The position numbers were made by a program, and so were the translations under genes. From Methanoregulaceae archaeon UBA288 (GTDB taxonomy: Archaea > Halobacteriota > Methanomicrobia > Methanomicrobiales > Methanospirillaceae): DNA of 5,815 nucleotides. Below, one piece after another: positions 1 to 5,815 of this stretch; position 1 is the stretch's first letter, and every line of letters starts with the position of its first letter. Location of the stretch: positions 1-5,815 of the forward strand of contig DAEF01000144.1 in the NCBI GenBank assembly GCA_002495225.1. Reading direction: 5' to 3'. The notes beneath the pieces are model-generated. The model searched no databases. It was not told the origin of the DNA and saw nothing but the letters and a program-made list of their open reading frames with translations.

Positions 1-18
1 GGGGATCTGCGAGGATAA

Positions 19-42
19 TCCCCTCACCGCCACGAGAGGGGA
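19..42 (-). terminator. Possible weak terminator hairpin after maf-rumA
   Basis: A perfect 7-bp inverted repeat (positions 19-25 and 36-42, arm TCCCCTC/GAGGGGA) with a 10-base loop lies about 40 bases past the maf-rumA stop codon. On the minus strand it is followed by TTATCCTC, so the T-tract is poor. A smaller repeat at 66-78 (TCAGG, 3-base loop, CCTGA) lies just beside the stop codon. Either could be a weak or factor-assisted terminator. The rest of bases 1-82 shows no gene. Confidence 0.3.
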
Positions 43-82
43 AACCGGGATCGGGCGAGGTTATATCAGGCGGCCTGACCGC

Positions 83-2002
83 TTATCGGACGAGCACGGC
101 CAGCGTCTCGAGGTGCGGGGTGTGAGGGAAGAGGTCGAACGGGGAGAGGGATGAGATCCGGTATCCCGCGTCGATAAACGACCGGAGGTCGCGGACGAGC
201 GAGTCCGGATTGCAGGAGACGTAGACGAGAACGGGCGCGCCGGCCAGCACGGCTTGTTTGAGCGCTTTGCCCGTCAGCCCGACCCGGGGCGGGTCGACGA
301 TGACGACGTCCGCCGGCTCGCGGAGCGGCCCGCCGGCGAGGGTCTCGACCGTCCCGGGCACGAATTCGGCGTTCTCGATGCGGTTGACGAGGGCGTTCTC
401 GACGGCCGCGGCGATGTTGGCGGGCGAGGAATCGATCCCCGTCACCCGTCCGGCGGCCCCGGCGAGCGAAAGTTCGATCGCCCCGCTGCCGCAGTAGAGC
501 CCCAGGACGCGGCTGTCCGGGCCGAGCGGAACCGCTTCCCGGATCCCGCGGTAGAGCAGTTCTGCGGCGGCCGTGTTGGTCTGGAAGAACGTCTGCGGGT
601 AGATCCGGTAAGTCAATCCGGAGAGGCGTTCCTCGATGAACGGGGCCCCGGCGACGGTCCGGACGGTCTCGTGCTCGATGGTATCGGCGCCGCGGCTGTT
701 GACGACGTGGACGAAGCTCCTCATCTCCGGGACGGCCGCCCCGAGACGCCCGGCGAGCGGGGCGAGATCGATCTCCGGGAGAGGCGTCGTCACGAGGAGG
801 ACCATGAGCTCGCCCGTCCGCTTGGCCTCCCGGAGGACGAGGTGGCGGAGCCGGCCCTTGCGCGTCGCCGGCTCGAAGCCCTCGAGGCCGTGCGCCCGGG
901 CGAACTCGAGCAGGACGGGGAAGACGCGCCCGACGACGGGGGAGAAGATCGGACACTCCTCGAGCGGCAGCGTCCGGCGGTAGGTCTGCCTTTTGCGGCC
1001 CGTGGCCTTCTCCCGGAGGCCTAGGGCGAGAGCGCCGTGCTTTTCCCCGAAGGCGAATTCCATCTTGTTCCGGTAGCCGTAGAGGTCGGGCGACGGCGCA
1101 ACGGGCCCGAGGGCGGAGACCGCGTCGCCGAGCCCTCCTTCCTCGAAGATGCGTCTGAGGTGCCGCTCCTTGAGCTCGAGCTGGGTCGAGTAATCGAAGT
1201 GCTGGAAGAGGCAGCCGCCGCACGCCCCGAAGTGGCGGCAGCGCGGTTCGGCCCGCCGCGGGGACGGCCGTTCGATGCGGATGATCTCGGCGACGCGGGC
1301 GGCGCCGCGCTCGCCGACGACCTGGACCCGGACGGTCTCGCCGGCGACGGCGCCGGGGACGAGGATCCTGTGCCCCTCCGCCGTCGCCGTTCCGGCGCTC
1401 CCGGGAAAGTCGACGCCCTCGATCTCCACGGCGAGATCCGGCGCGAGGAACCGGTCGAGCATCCGGCGGACCTTGTCCACGGGGAAACCGACGACGTTGT
1501 CGTAGGAGCCCTTGAGCCGGGCGACGAACGAGTCGCCGATCTCCTGGACGGCGTAAGCGCCCGCCTTGTCGAGGAAGCTGTCCCGGTCGAGGTAAGCCTC
1601 GATCATGTCGTCCGTCAGCGTGCGGAAGGTCACGTAGGTCAGGTCGTATCCGGTGAGAAGGCGGTCGCCCGCCTTGCGGTAGAAGGCGAGTCCCGTGATG
1701 ACGCGGTGCCGGTGCCCCGAGAGCGACCGGAGCATGTCCCGCGCCGCCTCCCGGTCGGACGGCTTGCCGAGGATGCGCAGTCCCAGGGCGACGACGGTGT
1801 CCGCGCCGATGACGGCCGCGTCGGGGAAGGCCTCGGCTCCGCGCCTGGCCTTCAGGACGGCGGCGGCGATGGCGAATTTCAGGGGGTCCTTTTCAGCGAT
1901 AGCGGCCTCGTCGACGCCGGTCGGAAGGACGCGGAACTCCGGCGCGACCCTGGCCATGAGCTCCCGGCGCCGGGGCGAGGCCGAGGCGAGGACGATGTCC
2001 AT
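83..2002 (-). CDS. maf-rumA: Maf (YhdE-type) nucleotide pyrophosphatase fused to RumA/RlmD-type m5U RNA methyltransferase
   Basis: One uninterrupted 639-residue frame carries two complete enzymes. Residues 1-185 (2002-1448) are Maf, a house-cleaning nucleoside-triphosphate pyrophosphatase: LASASPRRREL (5-15), GVDE (29-32), IGADT (65-69), GKPSD (79-83), LSGHRHRVITG (94-104), LDKAGAYAVQ (144-153) and GSYDNVVGFP (165-174). SPRR, GADT and KAGAY..Q mark the YhdE (dTTP/UTP) branch rather than the YceF (m7GTP) branch. From about residue 187 comes a TRAM domain (about 190-250), then the Fe-S ligands C255-x5-C261-x2-C264 plus C350, QTFFQTN (470-476), the SAM loop LYCGSG (502-507), DPPRVGL (570-576), the catalytic Cys597 in SCNP, and the terminal Glu632 (HLET). 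That half methylates uridine C5 in rRNA or tRNA; RlmD, RlmC, RlmCD and TrmA cannot be told apart here. The two halves meet with almost no linker. Residue 501 is Gly where the family has Asp or Glu. The ATG at 2002 fits the Maf N-terminus exactly but lacks a good Shine-Dalgarno. An in-frame ATG at 1462 could give a separate methyltransferase. Confidence 0.92.
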   Translation of the reverse strand: MDIVLASASPRRRELMARVAPEFRVLPTGVDEAAIAEKDPLKFAIAAAVLKARRGAEAFPDAAVIGADTVVALGLRILGKPSDREAARDMLRSLSGHRHRVITGLAFYRKAGDRLLTGYDLTYVTFRTLTDDMIEAYLDRDSFLDKAGAYAVQEIGDSFVARLKGSYDNVVGFPVDKVRRMLDRFLAPDLAVEIEGVDFPGSAGTATAEGHRILVPGAVAGETVRVQVVGERGAARVAEIIRIERPSPRRAEPRCRHFGACGGCLFQHFDYSTQLELKERHLRRIFEEGGLGDAVSALGPVAPSPDLYGYRNKMEFAFGEKHGALALGLREKATGRKRQTYRRTLPLEECPIFSPVVGRVFPVLLEFARAHGLEGFEPATRKGRLRHLVLREAKRTGELMVLLVTTPLPEIDLAPLAGRLGAAVPEMRSFVHVVNSRGADTIEHETVRTVAGAPFIEERLSGLTYRIYPQTFFQTNTAAAELLYRGIREAVPLGPDSRVLGLYCGSGAIELSLAGAAGRVTGIDSSPANIAAAVENALVNRIENAEFVPGTVETLAGGPLREPADVVIVDPPRVGLTGKALKQAVLAGAPVLVYVSCNPDSLVRDLRSFIDAGYRISSLSPFDLFPHTPHLETLAVLVR

Positions 2003-2049
2003 GCGGCCTATTGTACCCGAACACGGCCCGGTCCGCTCGTGTGCCGGCC

Positions 2050-3264
2050 TCACCTGACGAAGAGCTTCGAGCCCCACTCCATCTCGACGGCGTACTCCAT
2101 GCAGCGCGCGAAGATGTCGTAGTCGAACTCGGGGCAGGCCGGGCCGTGCGCTCCCAGCATGGCCGCCGTGTTCGCGGCGTCGAAAGAACGGACGTCCTGC
2201 ATGTAGGGCCGGTAGGCCTCGAGATAGGAATCGTAGAGGGTCTCCAGGCCGTTCCGGGGCCGCGCCGCGAAGCCCTCCGGCCCGCACGCCTCGAGCCCCT
2301 CGATCCGGAAGAACCGTTTGACGTAGGCGACGAGCTCCCCGATCCCGGTCGCCCGGGGGTTGACGATGTGATAGATGCCGCCGTCGAGGCCGCTCTCCAG
2401 GACGGCCATGAAGGCGTCCACGCAGTGTTCGATCGGGACCAGGTTGATGCCGCCCTCCCGGCCGGCCTCGATGCGGAGGGGCATGAAAACGGTCCCGTCC
2501 TCTTCCAGGCGGACGCCCTGACCGGACGCCCTCCTGCCGCCGCGCTCCCGGATGTCGGCGAGATAGATGTCGCGCAGGAAGATGGCCGCCTTGACCGGAA
2601 AGTAGAGGGCGTTGAAGCGCAGGGTCCGGCCCGTCCGGGAATCGCCATAGACGATCGTCGGACGGTAGACGTTGAGCCGGATGCCCTCGCGCCGGCAGAC
2701 GTCCCGGGCCAGAACCTCCCCGCGGGCCTTGGTCTCTTCGTAGACGTTCGTGAACGGGCCCGCCTCGACCCAGTCCTCCGGGCATCGTCCCGACCTCCGT
2801 CCCGCGGCGTAGGCCGTGCTGACATGGTGGAAGAAGACGCAGCCGGAGCGGACCGCGAAGTCGAGGACGTTCCGGAGGCCTCCGATGTTCGCCGCTTCGA
2901 TCTCGGCCCGCTTGCGCTCGGCGAAAGCCGTACTCGAAGCGCAGTGGACGATCTCGTCGATCCCCCCGAGACTCTCGAGGACTCCGGCCGCCGCGGCGGA
3001 CCAGCCGGGATCGAGGATATCGCCTTCGGCGACGGTGAGACGGCAGCGCGCCGCTTCCTCCAGGCCGAACCAGTCGGCCAAGCGGGCGATCCGATCGCGC
3101 GCCGTGAGCTTTTTCGAGGAGCGGGCCAGGACCGTGACGGGATAGCCGGCCTTCAGCAGGGCGAAGGCGAAGTGACTGCCGAGGAAACCCGTCGCGCCCG
3201 TGACCAGGATGCGGCTCGTCCGGTCCGCCCTCTTTTCCCGGAGCCGGCCGGATTCGATCCTCAT
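2050..3264 (-). CDS. Extended SDR oxidoreductase, fatty acyl-CoA/thioester reductase-like
   Basis: 404-residue NAD(P)-dependent Rossmann enzyme of the extended short-chain dehydrogenase/reductase type. After a basic leader of about 17 residues comes ILVTGATGFLGSH (19-31), the glycine-rich dinucleotide loop. GDIL (81-84) and VHCAS (106-110) are the next expected SDR motifs. HVSTAYAAG (147-155) supplies the catalytic Ser/Thr, and Y175-x3-K179 (YEETK) is the catalytic pair. The HVSTAY and N-x-Y-x-x-T-K pattern and the length resemble the NAD-binding_4 group (fatty acyl-CoA reductases, thioester reductase domains) more than sugar epimerases, but an epimerase-like role is not excluded. The ATG at 3264 follows the stop of the upstream gene by 16 bases. 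Its ribosome site is modest (GGAAG about seven bases upstream, GAGG very close to the start). The spacing implies co-transcription with the Fe-S flavoprotein gene. The substrate is unknown. Confidence 0.82.
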   Translation of the reverse strand: MRIESGRLREKRADRTSRILVTGATGFLGSHFAFALLKAGYPVTVLARSSKKLTARDRIARLADWFGLEEAARCRLTVAEGDILDPGWSAAAAGVLESLGGIDEIVHCASSTAFAERKRAEIEAANIGGLRNVLDFAVRSGCVFFHHVSTAYAAGRRSGRCPEDWVEAGPFTNVYEETKARGEVLARDVCRREGIRLNVYRPTIVYGDSRTGRTLRFNALYFPVKAAIFLRDIYLADIRERGGRRASGQGVRLEEDGTVFMPLRIEAGREGGINLVPIEHCVDAFMAVLESGLDGGIYHIVNPRATGIGELVAYVKRFFRIEGLEACGPEGFAARPRNGLETLYDSYLEAYRPYMQDVRSFDAANTAAMLGAHGPACPEFDYDIFARCMEYAVEMEWGSKLFVR

Positions 3265-3280
3265 GACCTCGCTTCCGCCA

Positions 3281-5134
3281 TCAGACGCGATAGAGGAAGT
3301 TCTCCTTCCGGGAACATCCCTGGGAAAAGACGTATTTCAGGGACAGGACGCCCGGGACACGGGCGGCGAGGGCGTCCAGCCAGGGATCGAGCTCGGGCAT
3401 GGCCGCGCCGATCTTCGCCTGTTCGGCCGGATCCGTATGGTCGATGTAGTAATCGTACTCGAGGATGGCCCGCTTCCCGAAATCCATGGGCGTCAGGAAG
3501 CCGAAGTCGTGGTCGATGCCGTGGGCGCCGGCGACGCGGGCGAAGCCGTCCAGGATCTCGTGGAGGACGTCGAGCCGGTCCGGCGGGAGATAGACCAGGA
3601 ACGCGAACATGTGCTTGCGCCGCGACATGCGCGCGCTGACGATCCGGTGCATGTTGAGCCAGACCATGTCCGTCATCTCCGCACGGGCGTAGAGCTCCCG
3701 GTAGAAGGGGCGGAGGGTTTCGGGGACGGCCTCGGCGATCGTCTCCGGCGAGGGCTGGAGGACGGCTTCGACGAGAGGGCGCATTTCCGGCCGGCAGAGC
3801 ATCTCGTACGGCCGCTCGCTCCCCGCGTATTCCCGGACGAGGTCTAGCCAGCGCGGCTCGAGAAGCCGCGGCAGGCCGAGCATCATGGTCCGCAGCAGCG
3901 ATGAATCGATGACGGCCGGGACCATGTCCCGGATGGCGTCCCGGGCGTACCGGTCGGCGACCGCGAAGACCATGTAGCTCACGCCGAGCGCGTCCGGGAG
4001 GGCCGTCTTGAGCTTGCCGGCCAGGCCCTCGTCCGGCGACAGGAACCCGGCGACGTAATGGGCGCCGAGGACGGCCACGGCCAGGCCGATCCTCCTCTGT
4101 CCCAGCTCGCGGGCGAAGCGGACGGCCTCGTCGAGGCCTTCGAACGGCACGAGAAGCCCTTCCTCGTCGTCCGTCGCCGGGTGAAGCTTGACGAAGGCCC
4201 GGGTGCAGATGCCGGGAGAAGGCAGGACCCCATGTTCGAAGGCGAAGTGGTTCGGCGCCCGCTTGTCGTTGAGCCGGAAGACGCCGCCGTCGCGGCCGAC
4301 GAACTCCATATCGACGAAGTTGTCCGCGGCCGTGCCGTAGACGTTGGACCAGGTCGAGAACGTGCCCGTGCAGACGATGTTGCCGCAGACCGTGGCCGCC
4401 GGTTCGGCGGCGTTGACGCGGAGGCCGCGCCGGCGGGCTTCCCGCTGAAGCTCGAACGACGTCACGCCCGCTTCGACGGCGGCCGTCCAGTTGTCGGTGT
4501 CGAAATCGATCTTCCGCATCCGGTTCATGTCGAGGACGATGCCGTCCGTGAAGACGAAGCCGAAGACGCTGCCGCCGTTGCCCCGGATCGCAAAGGGCAG
4601 GCCGAGGGCGTTGGCCAGGCGGACGACCGCCGCGACCTCGTCGCGCGATCCCGGGAGGACGACGTAGCACGGCATCTGCGGACCGGCCAGCGGGAAGGGG
4701 TCGTCGGCATAGGTCCAGAGGACGGCCGGGTCGTTCGACGCCCATTCCGGACCGACGATCTCCCGGAGCCTCCGCAAGGCCTCGTCCTCGGCGGGCCGGA
4801 GCATTTCGCCGCCTTCGCGCCGGTATTCCGCGACGTAGTCCTTGAGCGCCCGCATGACGGCCGTCGGCCTCATCCCGGTGACGAAATGGCACTGGGGGTC
4901 GCAGATGCCGCAGAGCGTGCACGTGTCGGCGCTCTCCAGAAGCGCTTCCGTGACCGGGATCCGTCCTTCGGCCAGGCCCCGGTAGAGGTCCATGCGTCCC
5001 TGAGGGTAAAAAGTGACGAACCCGCTCTCGGGGCCCGACGCGCAGAGGCCGTTCCCGAGATAGTCGATCTTGCACATGGCGTAATGGCGGCATTGGGCCG
5101 CCGTGGCCAGGACGTCAGCGTCGATCCGCGGCAT
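3281..5134 (-). CDS. FAD-binding (PCMH/VAO-type) oxidoreductase with N-terminal Fe-S cysteine motifs
   Basis: 617-residue predicted redox flavoprotein; substrate unknown. The start is the ATG at 5134, fixed by AGGAGG six bases upstream. Residues 15-31 hold three cysteines (C15-x5-C21-x9-C31). Residues 72-82 hold CTLCGICDPQC, a ferredoxin-like C-x2-C-x2-C-x3-C motif (C72, C75, C78, C82) followed by His rather than the usual Pro. Residues about 129-320 are an FAD-binding type-2 domain: PGSRDEVAAVVRLAN (161-175), the pyrophosphate loop RGNGGSVFGF (184-193), DGIVLDMNRM (197-206), VEAGV (220-224), and GNIVCTG (251-257). Gly188 occupies the position that is His in covalently flavinylated relatives, so FAD is probably non-covalent. 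The remaining roughly 290 residues would be the substrate/cap region. No signal peptide or membrane segment is seen. In GlcD/GlcF-type proteins (for example YdiJ) the Fe-S part normally follows the FAD part, so the order here is reversed. Electron transfer to quinone is inferred from the ubiE neighbour. The domain call is firm, the reaction is not. Confidence 0.85.
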   Translation of the reverse strand: MPRIDADVLATAAQCRHYAMCKIDYLGNGLCASGPESGFVTFYPQGRMDLYRGLAEGRIPVTEALLESADTCTLCGICDPQCHFVTGMRPTAVMRALKDYVAEYRREGGEMLRPAEDEALRRLREIVGPEWASNDPAVLWTYADDPFPLAGPQMPCYVVLPGSRDEVAAVVRLANALGLPFAIRGNGGSVFGFVFTDGIVLDMNRMRKIDFDTDNWTAAVEAGVTSFELQREARRRGLRVNAAEPAATVCGNIVCTGTFSTWSNVYGTAADNFVDMEFVGRDGGVFRLNDKRAPNHFAFEHGVLPSPGICTRAFVKLHPATDDEEGLLVPFEGLDEAVRFARELGQRRIGLAVAVLGAHYVAGFLSPDEGLAGKLKTALPDALGVSYMVFAVADRYARDAIRDMVPAVIDSSLLRTMMLGLPRLLEPRWLDLVREYAGSERPYEMLCRPEMRPLVEAVLQPSPETIAEAVPETLRPFYRELYARAEMTDMVWLNMHRIVSARMSRRKHMFAFLVYLPPDRLDVLHEILDGFARVAGAHGIDHDFGFLTPMDFGKRAILEYDYYIDHTDPAEQAKIGAAMPELDPWLDALAARVPGVLSLKYVFSQGCSRKENFLYRV

Positions 5135-5815
5135 GGACGACCTCCTGGGGCTTGCGCCCGGAATAGACGACGGCGATACCGAGGGAGAGGCGCCGGAAGG
5201 CGACGTCGGCGAATCCGGCCCGGCCGAGACGGCGGACGACGTCCTCGGGGGTGTCGAAGACCCGGATGGATTCGGCGAGATAACGGAACGGTCCGTCCGT
5301 GCCGGTGATGAGCCGCGCGCCCGGGACCATGATGCGGTCAGTATAGAACGCGTAGAGGGACCTCTGCCAGCGGCGCCGCGGCAGGGAGAACTCGAGTATG
5401 GACAGCCGACCTCCGGGCTTGAGAACACGGTGGATCTCGCCGAGCCCGCGGTCGGGGTCGACGAGGTTGCGCAGGCCGAAGCCGACCGTCGCCGCGTCGA
5501 ACGAGGATTCGGAGAACGGCAGGAGCTCGGCGTCCCCCCCAACGAAACCGACGGTGCTGCCCCGGCGGGCCCGGGCGGCCTTGGACCGTCCGGCCTCCAT
5601 CATGGGCAGGTTGAAGTCGCAGACGGCCGCCAGCCCGGCCGGCCCGATGCGTTTCCCGGCCAGGAGGGCCAGGTCGGCCGTCCCGCCGCAGACGTCGAGG
5701 AGCCTGTCGCCGGGCCCGAGCCCCAGCCCCCGGACGGTCGCCCGCTTCCAGAGGAAGTGCAGGCCGAGGCTGAGCACGGCGTCGGCCCGGTCGTAGGTCC
5801 CGGCGATCGGCGTGA
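5115..5815 (-). CDS. ubiE: UbiE/MenG quinone C-methyltransferase (5' end cut by window edge)
   Basis: SAM-dependent methyltransferase that C-methylates the ring of demethylmenaquinone (or the ubiquinone precursor) late in respiratory quinone synthesis, normally at the cytoplasmic face of the membrane. The reading frame is open to the right edge. The codons before the GTG at 5777 read IAGTYDRADA and continue into VLSLGLHFLWKR, which matches the family N-terminus (YD..N...S.G....W+), so that GTG is not the real start and only roughly ten residues are probably missing. Visible hallmarks in order: SAM motif I DVCGGTADLA (near 5696), GDAELLPF, SFDAATVGFGLRN, RVLKPGG, LEFSLP, and the YLAESI region near the C-terminus. 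The visible 232 residues are close to the usual length of about 230-250. The menaquinone versus ubiquinone substrate cannot be decided here. The 3' end overlaps the next gene by 20 bases, indicating co-transcription. Confidence 0.93.
   Translation of the reverse strand, partial: TPIAGTYDRADAVLSLGLHFLWKRATVRGLGLGPGDRLLDVCGGTADLALLAGKRIGPAGLAAVCDFNLPMMEAGRSKAARARRGSTVGFVGGDAELLPFSESSFDAATVGFGLRNLVDPDRGLGEIHRVLKPGGRLSILEFSLPRRRWQRSLYAFYTDRIMVPGARLITGTDGPFRYLAESIRVFDTPEDVVRRLGRAGFADVAFRRLSLGIAVVYSGRKPQEVVHAADRR
5141..5146 (-). promoter_or_regulatory. Shine-Dalgarno site of the Fe-S flavoprotein gene
   Basis: The minus strand reads AGGAGG here, six bases before the ATG at 5134. It is a perfect anti-16S match and lies inside the coding sequence of the preceding methyltransferase. 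It settles the start of the downstream gene at 5134, although the frame stays open upstream to about 5542, and it suggests coupled translation of the two overlapping genes. Confidence 0.85.

Noticed and set aside
2021..2042. Imperfect inverted repeat (core arms 2021-2025 and 2038-2042) in the gap before maf-rumA, considered as a terminator or attenuator
   Set aside because: Only five contiguous base pairs, mismatches beyond, and no T-tract; expected by chance in GC-rich sequence.
1037..2122. Plus-strand open frame (361 codons) opposite maf-rumA
   Set aside because: Antisense shadow with biased composition and no domain signature, and it spans the gap between two real genes.
2003..2785. Upstream extension of the maf-rumA frame through the SDR gene
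   Set aside because: The added residues are a shadow of the SDR coding sequence; the Maf family N-terminus matches exactly from 2002.
2011..3639. Long plus-strand open frame (542 codons) opposite the SDR and flavoprotein genes
   Set aside because: Translation is low-complexity Arg/Asp/Pro-rich with no recognisable motif. It lies antisense to two well-supported genes, typical of GC-rich DNA with few stop codons.
3261..5093. Minus-strand open frame (610 codons) in another frame of the flavoprotein region
   Set aside because: Arg/Pro/Gly-rich shadow. The alternative frame contains the FAD and Fe-S motifs, so this one is not coding.
4058..5308. Plus-strand open frame (416 codons) opposite the flavoprotein and ubiE
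   Set aside because: Antisense shadow of motif-bearing genes; the translation resembles no protein family.
5135..5542. N-terminal extension of the Fe-S flavoprotein into ubiE
   Set aside because: The extension is Ser/Arg-rich and out of frame within ubiE. The ATG at 5134 has a perfect ribosome site.

Overview
This is a GC-rich bacterial window, about two-thirds G+C by eye. Every supported gene lies on the minus strand, so transcription runs from right to left. The presence of a UbiE/MenG-type methyltransferase points to a bacterium that makes a respiratory quinone. The sequence alone does not fix the phylum; a high-GC lineage such as Acidobacteriota/Aminicenantes or a deltaproteobacterial group is a guess. 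There are no tRNA or rRNA genes, mobile elements or CRISPR repeats.

Layout in transcription order. (1) 5815-5115: a UbiE/MenG quinone C-methyltransferase that runs off the right edge, so its first codons are missing. (2) 5134-3281: a 617-residue FAD-binding (PCMH/VAO-type) oxidoreductase with a cysteine-rich iron-sulfur segment at its N-terminus. It overlaps the end of gene 1 by 20 bases and has a perfect AGGAGG ribosome binding site inside gene 1. (3) 3264-2050: an extended SDR oxidoreductase resembling fatty acyl-CoA/thioester reductases, 16 bases after gene 2. (4) 2002-83: one continuous frame joining a Maf (YhdE-type) nucleotide pyrophosphatase to a complete RumA/RlmD/TrmA-type 5-methyluridine RNA methyltransferase, 47 bases after gene 3. 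The last 82 bases at the left edge hold no recognisable gene, only short hairpins that may be a weak terminator.

The tight spacing suggests one operon, at least for genes 1-3. Genes 1 and 2 could be linked through the quinone pool, with the Fe-S flavoprotein passing electrons to the quinone that the methyltransferase matures; this is inference. Gene 4 is the most notable item. YhdE-type Maf proteins are known to hydrolyse dTTP, UTP and modified uridine triphosphates including m5UTP, and here such a domain is fused to an enzyme that makes m5U in RNA. This suggests a protein that both writes a modification and removes the corresponding free nucleotide from the pool.
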